This document shows, one piece after another, positions 34,501-44,008 of a stretch of DNA of 64,000 nucleotides; within the stretch, counting starts at the first letter, position 1; the number at the start of each line of letters is the position of its first letter. The notes below the pieces were generated by a model. The model saw nothing but the letters and a program-made list of their open reading frames with translations. It had not been told where the DNA came from and did no database searches. This DNA comes from Methylobacillus flagellatus (GTDB taxonomy: Bacteria > Pseudomonadota > Gammaproteobacteria > Burkholderiales > Methylophilaceae): contig NZ_SCOU01000004.1 of assembly GCF_005502435.1 (NCBI RefSeq), forward strand, positions 62,001 through 126,000, written 5' to 3'. Position numbers and translations under genes: made by a program.

Positions 34501-35360
34501 TTGCTTGTCCTGTACATGCTGTCGTGGACTTCGCCTAGCTGGCGATGACGCACGAGCACTTTCTGCTGTTGCTGTTGAAAATGGGCAGCCAGTTTTTCCA
34601 CCAGGTACACCGAGCGGTGTTGTCCGCCGGTGCAACCTACGGCGACGGTGAGGTAGCTGCGATGGTCGTGCACGAAACTGGGCAGCCAGCGGCTGATGAA
34701 TTGCTGGATGTCTTCATACATGCGGTCTACTGCGGCATGCTGCTGCAGGAATTCAGCGACCGGCAGGTCACGTCCGGTGAGCGGCCGCAAGGCCGGGTCA
34801 TAATACGGGTTGGGCAGGCAGCGCACGTCGAACACATAGTCGGCATCCAGCGGAATGCCATGCTTGAAACCGAATGAAGCGAACAGCAGCGTCAGGCCGC
34901 TGTGGTCGTGCGAGACGAAGGAGCGCACCCAGCTGCGCAGGGTGTTGGCGCTGATGTCGCTGGTGTCCAGACGATGGCTATGCTCGGCCAGTTGCTCCAG
35001 CATGTGGCGTTCGCGCACGATGCTTTCGGCCAGCGTGGTGTGTTCATTGCTGAGCGGATGGCGGCGGCGTGTTTCGCTGAAACGCTTGACCAGCGTCTCC
35101 ACATTGGATTCCAGATACAGCAGTTGCACCGACACGCCTTGGGCACGCAGATGCGCGATGTTGTCGTACAAGGCTTCCAGCGCGGCACTGCGTGTATCCA
35201 CGCTGACAGCCAGGCGCTGTTGCTGGCCGATATGCGAGGTGATCTGTGGCAGCAGGGTGGCAGGCAGATTGTCTATGCAGTAATAGCCGCTATCTTCCAG
35301 CGCACGCAGGGCGACACTCTTGCCGGAACCTGACAGCCCGCTGATGATCACCAGCTGCAT
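34497..35360 (-). CDS. rapZ: RNase adapter protein RapZ
   Basis: 287 residues. P-loop GLSGSGKS at residues 8-15, DNLP motif (YYCIDNLPATLL), and the C-terminal domain with CLPNPYYDPALRPLTG and VGCTGGQHRSVYLVEKL. In enterobacteria it brings sRNA to RNase E and senses UDP-GlcNAc precursors; in the PTS/rpoN neighbourhood it is nearly universal. Its ATG overlaps the hprK stop (TGATG), so the genes are coupled. Confidence 0.96.
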   Translation of the reverse strand: MQLVIISGLSGSGKSVALRALEDSGYYCIDNLPATLLPQITSHIGQQQRLAVSVDTRSAALEALYDNIAHLRAQGVSVQLLYLESNVETLVKRFSETRRRHPLSNEHTTLAESIVRERHMLEQLAEHSHRLDTSDISANTLRSWVRSFVSHDHSGLTLLFASFGFKHGIPLDADYVFDVRCLPNPYYDPALRPLTGRDLPVAEFLQQHAAVDRMYEDIQQFISRWLPSFVHDHRSYLTVAVGCTGGQHRSVYLVEKLAAHFQQQQQKVLVRHRQLGEVHDSMYRTSK

Positions 35361-36358
35361 CAGTCTTCGCTCCCGCTGCTGATGGCTTTGCTGCGGCGGC
35401 GTGGTGCAGCCTTGTTCTGGTTGAGGCGTGCCATTTCACGATGCTGGCGTTGCATGAACTGCTTGGTGCCGTTGATGCCGCGCATCAGCAGCATGTTGTT
35501 GCGTACGGCGACTTCCACCAGCACCGCGATGTTGCGACCGGCGGCCACGGGCAGGGTGATCTTGGGGATCTTCACGCCCAGGATCTTTTCGTGCTGCGCT
35601 TTGACTTCCAGCCGGTCCAGCATGTGCATCTGCATCTTGTCGGCCATTTCCAGCTGCACGATGAGGTCCAGTGGCTTGGTCGGCTTGACCGCGTTGTCAC
35701 CGAACAGGGCGCGTATGTTGAGGATGCCCAGGCCGCGTACTTCCAGGAAATCCTGCAGCAGCGGCGGGCAACGGCCTTCCAGCCGGTCCGGCGCGATGCG
35801 GAAGAAATCGACGATGTCGTCGGCCACGATGCGGTGCCCGCGCGAGATCAGTTCCAGCGCCAGTTCGCTCTTGCCTATGGCCGGGTTGCCCTTGATCAGC
35901 ACCCCAAAGCCCTGCACTTCCAGGAACACGCCATGGAAGCTGATGGATTCAGCCACAGCTTGCGCCAGATAGTGGCTGAGCACGTCCATGAGGCCGGGGC
36001 TGCGTAAGGGGGAGGTGAACAGCGGGGTGGTGAAGTTGTCTGCCGCGCTGATCAGGTCCTGCGGCGGCTTTTCACCATTGGCGACCACCACGGCGGCGAG
36101 GTCGGTAGAGAACAGATTATGGATGGCCTGCTGCATCTCCTTTTGACCCAGGCTGCGCAGGTAATCCATTTCAGCGCAGCCCAGTACCTGAACGCGGTTG
36201 GGATGCACAAAATTCAAGTGGCCGATCAGCGCCAGTGACGGTTTGGTCACCGTTTCGCTGGTGAGCAGGTTGTCACCGCCCGCCTGTCCGGCCACCCACA
36301 GCAGCTTGAGTTTGCTGCGGGTGTCATTGAACAGTTGGTTGACGCTGATCTCGGCCAT
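35360..36358 (-). CDS. hprK: HPr kinase/phosphorylase
   Basis: 332 residues. The N-terminal domain is followed by the C-terminal kinase domain with the P-loop GNPAIGKSELALEL, the catalytic SFHGVFLEV just before it, DDIVDFFR and the HprK signature LEVRGLGILNIRALFGD. It phosphorylates and dephosphorylates HPr on Ser46, present in this cluster. It lies 23 bases after hpf; the usual ptsN gene is not between them. Gene order hpf-hprK-rapZ-EIIA-HPr-EI, all leftward. Confidence 0.96.
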   Translation of the reverse strand: MAEISVNQLFNDTRSKLKLLWVAGQAGGDNLLTSETVTKPSLALIGHLNFVHPNRVQVLGCAEMDYLRSLGQKEMQQAIHNLFSTDLAAVVVANGEKPPQDLISAADNFTTPLFTSPLRSPGLMDVLSHYLAQAVAESISFHGVFLEVQGFGVLIKGNPAIGKSELALELISRGHRIVADDIVDFFRIAPDRLEGRCPPLLQDFLEVRGLGILNIRALFGDNAVKPTKPLDLIVQLEMADKMQMHMLDRLEVKAQHEKILGVKIPKITLPVAAGRNIAVLVEVAVRNNMLLMRGINGTKQFMQRQHREMARLNQNKAAPRRRSKAISSGSED

Positions 36359-36381
36359 GGTTCAAGAAGTGAACGTGAAGG

Positions 36382-36708
36382 TTATTCGGTCGCCTGATGC
36401 TTGACTGCGCCATTGACGCGGTGATGGTCCGCGATCTTTTCCTTGTGCTTCAGCACTTGGCGGTCCAGCTTGTCAGCCAGCAGATCGATGGCGCTGTACA
36501 TGTTTTCGTCACTGCAAGCGACATGCAGGTCATTGCCCGGCACGTGCAGCGTGGCTTCCGCAGTTTGCAGCAGTTTTTCGACACTGAGGGTGATCTTCAC
36601 GTCGATCACATGATCGAAATGATTGCTGATGCGCGTCAGTTTGCTTTGTACGTAGTCGCGCAGGGCAGGGGTGACTTCCAGATGATGCCCGGTAAGTTGC
36701 AGGTTCAT
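36382..36708 (-). CDS. hpf: Ribosome hibernation promoting factor (short form)
   Basis: 108 residues, the short HPF type. MNLQLTGHHLEVTPALRDYV and HVACSDENMYSAIDLLADKLDRQVLKHKEK are characteristic. It binds 30S/70S ribosomes at low growth rate. GAGGAGAGC precedes the ATG. It is directly downstream of rpoN (43 bases), as in most proteobacteria. Confidence 0.95.
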   Translation of the reverse strand: MNLQLTGHHLEVTPALRDYVQSKLTRISNHFDHVIDVKITLSVEKLLQTAEATLHVPGNDLHVACSDENMYSAIDLLADKLDRQVLKHKEKIADHHRVNGAVKHQATE

Positions 36709-36751
36709 ATTGCTCTCCTCAGTTGATGACGACGTTGATACATACTTTCAA

Positions 36752-38242
36752 TCATAGCGACTTGCGTTGGCTAGCCGCCGCGATCTGCAGCGATTCCCGG
36801 TACTTGGCGATGGTGCGTCTTGCCACCACGATGCCTTGTTTGCCGAGGATTTCAGTGATTTGGCTATCGGACAGCGGCTTCTGCGGGTTCTCTTCCGCCA
36901 CCATCTGCTTGATCAGTGCGCGGATGGCCGTGGCCGAGCAGGCGCCGCCCGCTTCGGTCGCCACATGGCTGCCGAAGAAATACTTGAGCTCGTAGACGCC
37001 ACGCGGAGTGAGCATGTACTTGCGCGTGGTGACCCGCGAAATGGTCGATTCATGCAGGCCCAGCTCGTCCGCGATCTCGCGCAGTACCAGCGGGCGCATG
37101 GCCACTTCGCCGTGTTCGAAGAAGTTGCGCTGCCGGTCCACGATGGCTTGCGACACACGCAGGATAGTGGAGAAGCGCTGCTGGATGTTCTTGATCATCC
37201 ACTTGGCTTCCTGCATCTGGCTCATCAGGTACTGGCTGGAGCTGTCGCGGTTGCGCTTGAGGATGTTGGCGTAGATCTGGTTGATGCGCAGCTTGGGCAC
37301 CACTTCGTCATTGAGGCTGGCCAGCCAGATGCCCTTGACCTTCTTCACCACGATCTCGTGCTGGATGAAGTGGTCACTGGCGATATGGCTGAAGGCCGCA
37401 CCCGGACGCGGGTTGAGCTGGGTGAGCATCTGCTGGGCGGTACGCAGGGCATCGTCGTCGCAATGCAGCACCTTGCGCAGACGCGCATAGTCGCGCGCGG
37501 CCAAGAGCGGCAGGTGCTCGCGTGCGATGTCGCAGGCCAGTTGCAGGCAAGGCGTGTCAGCCGGCATGGTCTGCAACTGCAGCAGCAGGCATTCAGACAG
37601 GCTGCGCGCACCGACGCCAGGAGGGTCCAGATGCTGGATGTGCTTGAGCGCGGTTTCCAGCTCCACCGGGTCGAAGTCGCGGTCTTTATCCTCGTCGGAG
37701 ACGATGTCGCCCAGCTCCGGGTCCAGCAGGCTGACCAGGTCTTCCAGCGACTGATCCAGATAGCCATCATCATTGATGGCATCCACTAGCAGCAGGCACA
37801 GCCCCAGGTCGCGCTCGCACAAGGGTAACAGTTGCAACTGGCGCAGCAGATGGTCGTGCAGCGACAGCGTGGCGGCTTCCTGGAAGCCGAAATCGCTGTC
37901 ATCGCCGTCGTCATTGCCGGCACCGCTCTCTTCCCAGCGGTTGCTGCCGCCCGGCGAGTCGAAATAATCCTCGCTGAAATTGTCGGCGGCAGGCGCTTCG
38001 GCAACCGGCTCTGCGGGTTTCTCCGCTTCGGCGACACTAGGCGTGGTGGGGATGTAGCTTTCGCCGTTCTCACCGGTCTCGCTGCCCGGTTCCAGCCTTT
38101 CCAGCAAAGGGTTGGCCTGCAGAAAGCCTTCCAGCTCCTGGTTCAGCTCCTGACTGGACAATTGCAGCAAACGGATAGACTGCTGCAGCTGTGGGGTCAG
38201 CGCGAGGTGTTGCGAAAATTTGAGTTGCAGGCTTTGTTTCAT
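36752..38242 (-). CDS. rpoN: RNA polymerase sigma-54 factor
   Basis: 496 residues. Region I is Gln/Leu-rich (SLQLKFSQHLALTPQLQQSIRLLQLS), region II acidic (DDGDDSDFGF), then the core-binding domain, the HTH (LHESTISRVTTRKYM) and the RpoN box ARRTIAKYRE near the C terminus. The cluster holds two sigma-54-family regulators in the same window: a probably active PilR-type activator and the degenerate NtrX. It is 12 bases after lptB and read in the same direction. Confidence 0.97.
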   Translation of the reverse strand: MKQSLQLKFSQHLALTPQLQQSIRLLQLSSQELNQELEGFLQANPLLERLEPGSETGENGESYIPTTPSVAEAEKPAEPVAEAPAADNFSEDYFDSPGGSNRWEESGAGNDDGDDSDFGFQEAATLSLHDHLLRQLQLLPLCERDLGLCLLLVDAINDDGYLDQSLEDLVSLLDPELGDIVSDEDKDRDFDPVELETALKHIQHLDPPGVGARSLSECLLLQLQTMPADTPCLQLACDIAREHLPLLAARDYARLRKVLHCDDDALRTAQQMLTQLNPRPGAAFSHIASDHFIQHEIVVKKVKGIWLASLNDEVVPKLRINQIYANILKRNRDSSSQYLMSQMQEAKWMIKNIQQRFSTILRVSQAIVDRQRNFFEHGEVAMRPLVLREIADELGLHESTISRVTTRKYMLTPRGVYELKYFFGSHVATEAGGACSATAIRALIKQMVAEENPQKPLSDSQITEILGKQGIVVARRTIAKYRESLQIAAASQRKSL

Positions 38243-38254
38243 CTTGGTGACAGC

Positions 38255-38977
38255 TTACAGGCGGAAGTCCTTGCCCAGGTAGACTTCGCGCACACTTGAG
38301 TTGTGGATGATTTCGCTAGGTTGACCAGCGGCAAATACGCGCCCATCGTTGACGATATAGGCACGATCACAAATGCCCAGGGTTTCACGTACGTTATGGT
38401 CGGTGATCAGCACGCCGATGTTGCGGGCGCTGAGCAGGCGGATGATCTTCTGGATCTCCAGTACCGCGATCGGGTCTATGCCCGCGAACGGCTCGTCCAG
38501 CAGGATGAAGCTGGGGTTGGTGGCCAGACAGCGCGCGATCTCCACACGGCGACGCTCGCCGCCGGACAGGCTCACCCCGCTGCTGTCACGGATATGCACG
38601 ATATTGAGTTCTTCCAGCAGGTGCTCCAGCTGCTGCTCCCTTTGTTCGGGCTCCAGCTTTTGCAGCTCCAGGATGGCCATGATGTTCTCGCTGACCGTGA
38701 GCTTGCGGAAGATGGAGGCCTCCTGCGGCAGATAGGACAGGCCCAGCCGCGCGCGCTGGTGTATGGGCAGGCGGCTCAGGTCGCGGTTGTCCAGCAGGAT
38801 GCGACCGCCATCCAGCGATACCAGGCCGACCATCATGTAGAAGCTGGTGGTCTTGCCCGCACCGTTGGGGCCGAGCAGGCCGACCACTTCGCCACTGTTG
38901 ACCTGTAACGAGATGTCTTGCACCACAGTGCGTGATTTGTACTTTTTACGTAGATTCTCTACGATCAATGCGCTCAT
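38255..38977 (-). CDS. lptB: LPS export ABC transporter ATPase LptB
   Basis: 240 residues with Walker [11 protein letters not shown]-loop (LPQEASIF), the ABC signature [15 protein letters not shown], Walker [12 protein letters not shown] and the switch His in [11 protein letters not shown]. It powers LPS extraction from the inner membrane together with LptFG. Located between lptA and rpoN, the conserved order. Confidence 0.97.
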   Translation of the reverse strand: MSALIVENLRKKYKSRTVVQDISLQVNSGEVVGLLGPNGAGKTTSFYMMVGLVSLDGGRILLDNRDLSRLPIHQRARLGLSYLPQEASIFRKLTVSENIMAILELQKLEPEQREQQLEHLLEELNIVHIRDSSGVSLSGGERRRVEIARCLATNPSFILLDEPFAGIDPIAVLEIQKIIRLLSARNIGVLITDHNVRETLGICDRAYIVNDGRVFAAGQPSEIIHNSSVREVYLGKDFRL

Positions 38978-39125
38978 CGGGCTTTCGTTTCTCTTGCCTT
39001 CGTTTCTCTTGCCTTTATACCTTTGGGCTTCATTTTTGCGGCCTTGATTTCTCCGGCAAGGCGTTCTGCCGTTGATTGCGGTGAAGCTATTTGTTGACCG
39101 CGCCTGTCATTCGCGCTGCGCCGGC

Positions 39126-39719
39126 TCAGGGTGCGGCCGGTGGCGTGCTGCTGTCGGTGGTTTTCTTCTTGGGCTGGATCACCGCCTTGACGCGGCCACC
39201 ACCAGCGCCGGTGTTGCCTGCCGCCTGCGATCCGCCGCCTATCACTTCAGCATACTCCGAGCTGGCGTCATAGCTGATGTAATCGCCATGCACGACATCC
39301 TCACCACGCTTCACCCAAGCCTTGTTGAACAGTTGCACCTTGTCCATGCGGCCATCGTATTCGATGCGCAGCGCACTGCCTTCCATGTATTCGTTGCTGC
39401 CGTCACGCTTTTGACGGAAGGTGGTGGGGTTGCCGGTGGAGGTGCTGTGCTGGAAGCCTTCCTTGTCTTCACGCACCACCAGCTTGTCACCACGTATCAT
39501 CAGCGTGCCCTGGGTCAGGATCACGTTGCCGCTGTAGGTGCTGATCTTCTTGGCCTCGTTGACTTGTACCGAATCCGCTTCCAGGTTGATGGGCTGGTCC
39601 CGATCCGCCTTTTCGGCAAAAGCGCTGCTGGCCGACAGGCTGAGCAGCGCCGGGATCAGAACCCGGGTCAGGCGGCTGAGCTGGCGACTGAACAGAACGC
39701 GGCAGGCTGGATTGAACAT
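39126..39719 (-). CDS. lptA: LPS transport periplasmic protein LptA
   Basis: 197 residues with a signal peptide (LTRVLIPALLSLSASSAFA) and the OstA/LptA repeat fold (ADSVQVNEAKKISTYSGNVILTQGTLMIRGDKLVV). The C terminus is a Gly/Ala-Lys-Pro tail. It forms the bridge to the outer membrane. GGAGAAACC precedes the ATG. Between lptC and lptB, spacing 148 bases to lptB, with an AT-rich stretch of CTTTCGTTTCTCTTGCC direct repeats in the gap. Confidence 0.93.
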   Translation of the reverse strand: MFNPACRVLFSRQLSRLTRVLIPALLSLSASSAFAEKADRDQPINLEADSVQVNEAKKISTYSGNVILTQGTLMIRGDKLVVREDKEGFQHSTSTGNPTTFRQKRDGSNEYMEGSALRIEYDGRMDKVQLFNKAWVKRGEDVVHGDYISYDASSEYAEVIGGGSQAAGNTGAGGGRVKAVIQPKKKTTDSSTPPAAP

Positions 39720-39757
39720 GGTTTCTCCGAATTGATCGTGGGCTTGACGTATCGAGG

Positions 39758-40378
39758 TCAGCGTTTTTTGTTGCTGGGTTTTGTGGCAGCCTTCTTGCCT
39801 GATTTTACTGCGGGACGCACATAATGCACGCGTACATTTTTCTGTAGTTGTACGGTTTGTAATTCTTTGTTGTAAATCATGCCGGTACCGCGTATCACCG
39901 TCTTGCCTTGTGTGATAACGACAGGCCGGTCGGTTTTCACGAGGTCCTTATCCGGGGTGATGTGCAGATATTCGGTATTGATCACCAATTCCGCGCTGTC
40001 TGCACTAGCTTGACGCGTCACCTTGACATTGTCCATCACCTCTACCGTCTCGCCGTCTTTGGACACGGTGCCGCGCTGGCCTTCGATCTGGGTGTAGGGC
40101 TGGTCCACGGTGTACTGCGTGAAGCGCGGACGCACCAGTTCCGTGGTTTCGTCGTCCGGATAATGCCGCATCTCGGCCGCGGCCAGCACGTAGCGCGGAT
40201 TACCGTTCAGGTCGGTGCGCTTGGTGACGAAATTGTTCATGATGAAATCCGGGTCATGCCGGCTGCTGCCATCCGTTTTGGGTTCGGGTGCTTGCACCAC
40301 ATAATCGATCCACAGCGTGAGCATCGCCAGCAGGGCGAGCAGCAGCAGCGGAAACAGGATGACGGGACGGGCGTGCAT
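39758..40378 (-). CDS. lptC: LPS export system protein LptC
   Basis: 206 residues. One N-terminal membrane anchor (about 6-28) then the jellyroll domain of the YrbK/LptC type (HDPDFIMNNFVTKRTDLNGNPRYVLAAAEMRHYPDDETTEL). A very basic C-terminal tail (KSGKKAATKPSNKKR) is unusual in being so lysine-rich. Directly after kdsC and before lptA, 38 bases. Confidence 0.9.
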   Translation of the reverse strand: MHARPVILFPLLLLALLAMLTLWIDYVVQAPEPKTDGSSRHDPDFIMNNFVTKRTDLNGNPRYVLAAAEMRHYPDDETTELVRPRFTQYTVDQPYTQIEGQRGTVSKDGETVEVMDNVKVTRQASADSAELVINTEYLHITPDKDLVKTDRPVVITQGKTVIRGTGMIYNKELQTVQLQKNVRVHYVRPAVKSGKKAATKPSNKKR

Positions 40379-40392
40379 GACAGCGACGGGCG

Positions 40393-40917
40393 TCAGATCA
40401 GGAACGGGGCCATTTGCTCATCGAAGGTGCCTTGCGCCTTCATGATCAGCTCGCACAGTTCACGCACCGCCCCCATGCCGGCCTGACGTTCGGTCACGTA
40501 GTGTGCGTGCTGCTTCACCAGTGGCATGGCGTGCGGTACGGTCACGGCCAGACCGGCACGGCGCATCGGCGGCAGATCCACCACGTCGTCGCCCATGAAC
40601 GCACATTCTTCAGCCGTCACCCCGAGGTCGGCGATCAGCTTTTGAAAGGCGATGAGCTTGTTCTCTGCACCCTGATAGATGTGCGTGATGCCGATGTTCT
40701 TGGCGCGCACGCTCACCACGTTGGAGCTGCGGGCCGTGACGATGGCCATGGTGATGCCGCTGGCTTTCAACATCTTCAGACCTAGGCCATCCAGGGAATG
40801 GAAGGTCTTGTATTCCAGGCCATCGTCGCCCAGCATCAGACCGCCGTTGGTCATCACGCCGTCGATATCGAATGCCACCACTTTGATGCGTTTTGCGCGT
40901 TGTTCTGCCGGAGTCAA
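40393..40917 (-). CDS. kdsC: Kdo-8-phosphate phosphatase
   Basis: 174 residues, HAD fold with the nucleophile FDIDGVMTNGG, IVTARSS and MGDDVVDLPPMRRAG. It hydrolyses Kdo-8-P. The start is TTG 40917, supported by AAAGGTGG a few bases before and by coupling to the kdsD stop; no ATG lies in the N-terminal part. Order kdsD-kdsC-lptC-lptA-lptB as in many Gram-negatives. Confidence 0.94.
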   Translation of the reverse strand: MTPAEQRAKRIKVVAFDIDGVMTNGGLMLGDDGLEYKTFHSLDGLGLKMLKASGITMAIVTARSSNVVSVRAKNIGITHIYQGAENKLIAFQKLIADLGVTAEECAFMGDDVVDLPPMRRAGLAVTVPHAMPLVKQHAHYVTERQAGMGAVRELCELIMKAQGTFDEQMAPFLI

Positions 40918-40918
40918 A

Positions 40919-41926
40919 TCAAACCACCTTTGCTATCAGAAGATCGTGCATATTGATTGCACCGACCAGATTGTCCTGCTGATCCACGACCAGCAGCACG
41001 TTAACTTTATGATGCTCCATGAGTTCCACCGCTTCCACCGCCAGCTTGTCTGGCTGGATGCGCAGCGGCTGGGTGCGCATGATGTTCTGCATCATGGTGA
41101 CACGCACATCCACGCCTTGTTCGAAGGCACGCCGCAAGTCACCATCGGTGAAGATACCGACGATGCGGTTGTTGGCGTCCACCACCGCCGTCATGCCCAG
41201 GCCTTTACGCGACATTTCCAGCAGGCCCTGCGACAGCGAGGTGGTGGTGCTCACCACGGGCAGGTCCTGGCCGGTGCGCATGATGTCGGACACCAGCACC
41301 AGCAGGCGGCGGCCCAGGTTGCCACCTGGGTGCGAACGGGCGAAATCCTCTGCGGAAAAGCCGCGCTGATCCAGCAGGGTGACCGCCAGCGCGTCGCCCA
41401 GTGCCAGCGTGGCGGTGGTGCTGGCGGTAGGCGCCAGGCCCAGTGGGCAGGCTTCCTGCGACACAGCGGCATCCAGATGCACATCCGATTGCTTGGCCAG
41501 GGCGGATTGGGTGTTGCCGGTCATGCTGATCAGCTTGGCGCCCATGCGTTTCAGCAGGGGCACGATGGCCAGCAGTTCGTCACTTTCGCCGGAGTTGGAC
41601 AAGGCGATGACGATATCGTCCGCCGTGATCATGCCCAGGTCACCGTGGCTGGCGTCGCCGGGGTGCATGAAAAAGGAAGGCGTGCCGGTACTGGCCAGCG
41701 TGGCAGCGATCTTGGAGCCGATGTGGCCGGACTTGCCTACGCCCGTCACCACAACGCGCCCGCGGCATTGTAGAATCAGCGCCACGGCCTGCGTGAAATG
41801 ATGGTCCAGCCGCTCTGCGAGTGCTTCCACTTCACGTGCTTCGATGCGTAACACGTCACGTGCCAGTTCCAGCGGCGATGTCAGCGATTTAACCGGTGCG
41901 GCTTTTGCGAGTGGAGCGAATTCCAT
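40919..41926 (-). CDS. kdsD: D-arabinose-5-phosphate isomerase
   Basis: 335 residues from ATG 41926. SIS domain (VVVTGVGKSGHIGSKIAATLASTGTP, ALSNSGESDEL) followed by two CBS domains (about 205-335). It makes arabinose-5-P for Kdo synthesis. The open frame upstream to 42004 is not coding. The gene is divergent from the CPA2 antiporter gene. Confidence 0.96.
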   Translation of the reverse strand: MEFAPLAKAAPVKSLTSPLELARDVLRIEAREVEALAERLDHHFTQAVALILQCRGRVVVTGVGKSGHIGSKIAATLASTGTPSFFMHPGDASHGDLGMITADDIVIALSNSGESDELLAIVPLLKRMGAKLISMTGNTQSALAKQSDVHLDAAVSQEACPLGLAPTASTTATLALGDALAVTLLDQRGFSAEDFARSHPGGNLGRRLLVLVSDIMRTGQDLPVVSTTTSLSQGLLEMSRKGLGMTAVVDANNRIVGIFTDGDLRRAFEQGVDVRVTMMQNIMRTQPLRIQPDKLAVEAVELMEHHKVNVLLVVDQQDNLVGAINMHDLLIAKVV

Positions 41927-42034
41927 GCCACAAGTATAAAAGGGAATGCCCGACGAATAAAGGATAACCCGGTAAATAAGCCCGACTTTTAAGTGAGTCG
42001 GCATAATTTTTGCTCACCACATGCCGAACTCACT

Positions 42035-44008
42035 ATGCATCAAACCCTGCCTGCTGTCCTGATCCTGCTCGTCGCCTCGGTGTTGGCGGTGGCGTTTTTC
42101 CGCGCCACGCGCCTGCCACCCATGCTGGCCTATTTTCTGGTCGGCCTGTTGCTGGGTCCGCAGGCGCTGGGCCTGCTGCCCGACACGGAAGCCAATCGTG
42201 AGCTAGCCGAATTCGGTGTGGTGTTCCTGATGTTCAGCATAGGCCTGGAGTTCAGTCTGACCCAGCTGTATGCCATGCGCAGGACCGTGGTCGGCCTAGG
42301 CGGTGCACAAGTGGCCATCACCATGCTGGTGACCATGGCGGTGTGCATGGTATTGGGGCTGAGCTGGACTGCAGCACTGGTGGTGGCCGGTGCTTTTGCC
42401 ATGTCCTCCACGGCCATCGTGTCCAAGATGCTGGTAGAGCGTCTGGATATCAATGCCCGACACGGCCGTCTGGCCATCGGCGTGCTGCTGTTCCAGGACA
42501 TCGCCGTGGTGCCCTTGCTGGTGCTGATCCCGGCGCTGGCCGATCATGGCAATGATCTTGCCATGACCTTGCTGCTGGCCCTGCTCAAGGCGGCGGCCTT
42601 GCTGATCCTGCTGCTGGTGTTCGGCAAGCGCTTGATGAACCCATGGTTCGGACTGGTGGCGCGCCAGCGTTCGCGTGAGCTGTTCGTCATGAACGTGTTG
42701 ATGGTGACCTTGCTGCTGGCCTTCATCACCAAGGCGGCCGGGCTTTCCTACGCGCTGGGCGCGTTCGTGGCGGGCATGCTGATCTCGGAAACGCGTTACC
42801 GCTATCAGGTGGAGTCGGACATCGCGCCGTTCCGCGACATCCTGCTGGGCCTGTTCTTCATCACCATCGGCATGCTGATCGATGTGTCCATGTTGATGGA
42901 CCATATCGTCCCCATCCTGTTGCTGGTGGTGGCGCTGGTCGCCTTCAAGGCGCTGGTGGTGGCAGGCTTGAGTCGATGGTTCGGGCACGAGAGCGGCGTG
43001 GCGATACGTACCGGCATCACCCTGGCACAGGCGGGAGAGTTCAGCTTCGTGCTGCTGGCGCTGGGCCTGGAGCACCGTTTGCTGGAAGGGCCAGCCTTGC
43101 AACTGGTGCTGGCGGCTTCGCTGTTATCCATGGTGATCGCGCCTTTCCTGATCCAGCATAATCTGCGCATCACCGAATTCTTCTCGCGCAGCTACACGCG
43201 CAACCGCAGCCGGCAGATCGCCGAGATCGGCGAAGTGGGCGCGGAGCTGCAAGACCATGTGGTGATCTGCGGCTTTGGGCGCAGCGGTCAATATCTGGCG
43301 CGCTTCCTCAAGGAAGAGAAGATCCCGTTCATGGCGCTGGATATCGACCCCAGTCGCGTACAGGAGGCGGCGGCTGCCGGTGAGAACGTGATGTACGGTG
43401 ACGCCAGCCGTCGTATCGTGCTGAATGCGGCCGGCTGCGCGCGCGCCAAGGCGCTGGTGATCAGTTATGACGACCCGCCGTCTGCCATGCGTATCTTGCA
43501 TGTGGTGCAGGACAATTACCCGCAACTGCCTGTCATCGTGCGTACCGTGGATGATGCCAACATGGCCGCGTTCCGTGCCGCAGGTGCCACCGAGGTGGTG
43601 CCGGAAGTGCTGGAAGGCAGCCTGATGCTGGCTTCGCACGCGCTGATGCTGCTGGGTGTGCCACTGACCCGCGTAGTGAAGCGCATCCGTGTCTTCCGTG
43701 AGGAACGTTACGAGCTGTTCCGTGGCTTCTTCCATGGCGTGACGGACGCGGACATCGATGGCACGGAAAGCAATATGCCGCGCCTGCATACCGTGGTGCT
43801 CACTTCTTCAGCCTATTGCGTGGGCATGCGCGCCATCGATGTGTGGCTGGCCGCCTATCAGGTCGAGGTCAAGGCCTTGCGGCGCGGCAATATCAAGAAC
43901 ATGGAATACACACCGGATACGGTGTATCTGGAGGGGGATGCGGTGGTGTTGCTGGGCAAGCCGGAAAATCTGGTCAGTGCTGAAAAGCTACTGTTGACCG
44001 GGCGATGA
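42035..44008 (+). CDS. CPA2 family cation:proton antiporter with RCK domain
   Basis: About 657 residues. Twelve hydrophobic segments (about 1-385) with the FSIGLEFS motif, then an RCK/TrkA-N domain with the NAD-binding loop ICGFGRSGQYLARFL and a C-terminal TrkA-C-like part. It resembles KefC/YbaL proteins. Ion specificity cannot be told. ATG 42035 is used; the frame runs 14 codons upstream without reason. The stop overlaps thiO by four bases. Confidence 0.92.
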   Translation: MHQTLPAVLILLVASVLAVAFFRATRLPPMLAYFLVGLLLGPQALGLLPDTEANRELAEFGVVFLMFSIGLEFSLTQLYAMRRTVVGLGGAQVAITMLVTMAVCMVLGLSWTAALVVAGAFAMSSTAIVSKMLVERLDINARHGRLAIGVLLFQDIAVVPLLVLIPALADHGNDLAMTLLLALLKAAALLILLLVFGKRLMNPWFGLVARQRSRELFVMNVLMVTLLLAFITKAAGLSYALGAFVAGMLISETRYRYQVESDIAPFRDILLGLFFITIGMLIDVSMLMDHIVPILLLVVALVAFKALVVAGLSRWFGHESGVAIRTGITLAQAGEFSFVLLALGLEHRLLEGPALQLVLAASLLSMVIAPFLIQHNLRITEFFSRSYTRNRSRQIAEIGEVGAELQDHVVICGFGRSGQYLARFLKEEKIPFMALDIDPSRVQEAAAAGENVMYGDASRRIVLNAAGCARAKALVISYDDPPSAMRILHVVQDNYPQLPVIVRTVDDANMAAFRAAGATEVVPEVLEGSLMLASHALMLLGVPLTRVVKRIRVFREERYELFRGFFHGVTDADIDGTESNMPRLHTVVLTSSAYCVGMRAIDVWLAAYQVEVKALRRGNIKNMEYTPDTVYLEGDAVVLLGKPENLVSAEKLLLTGR

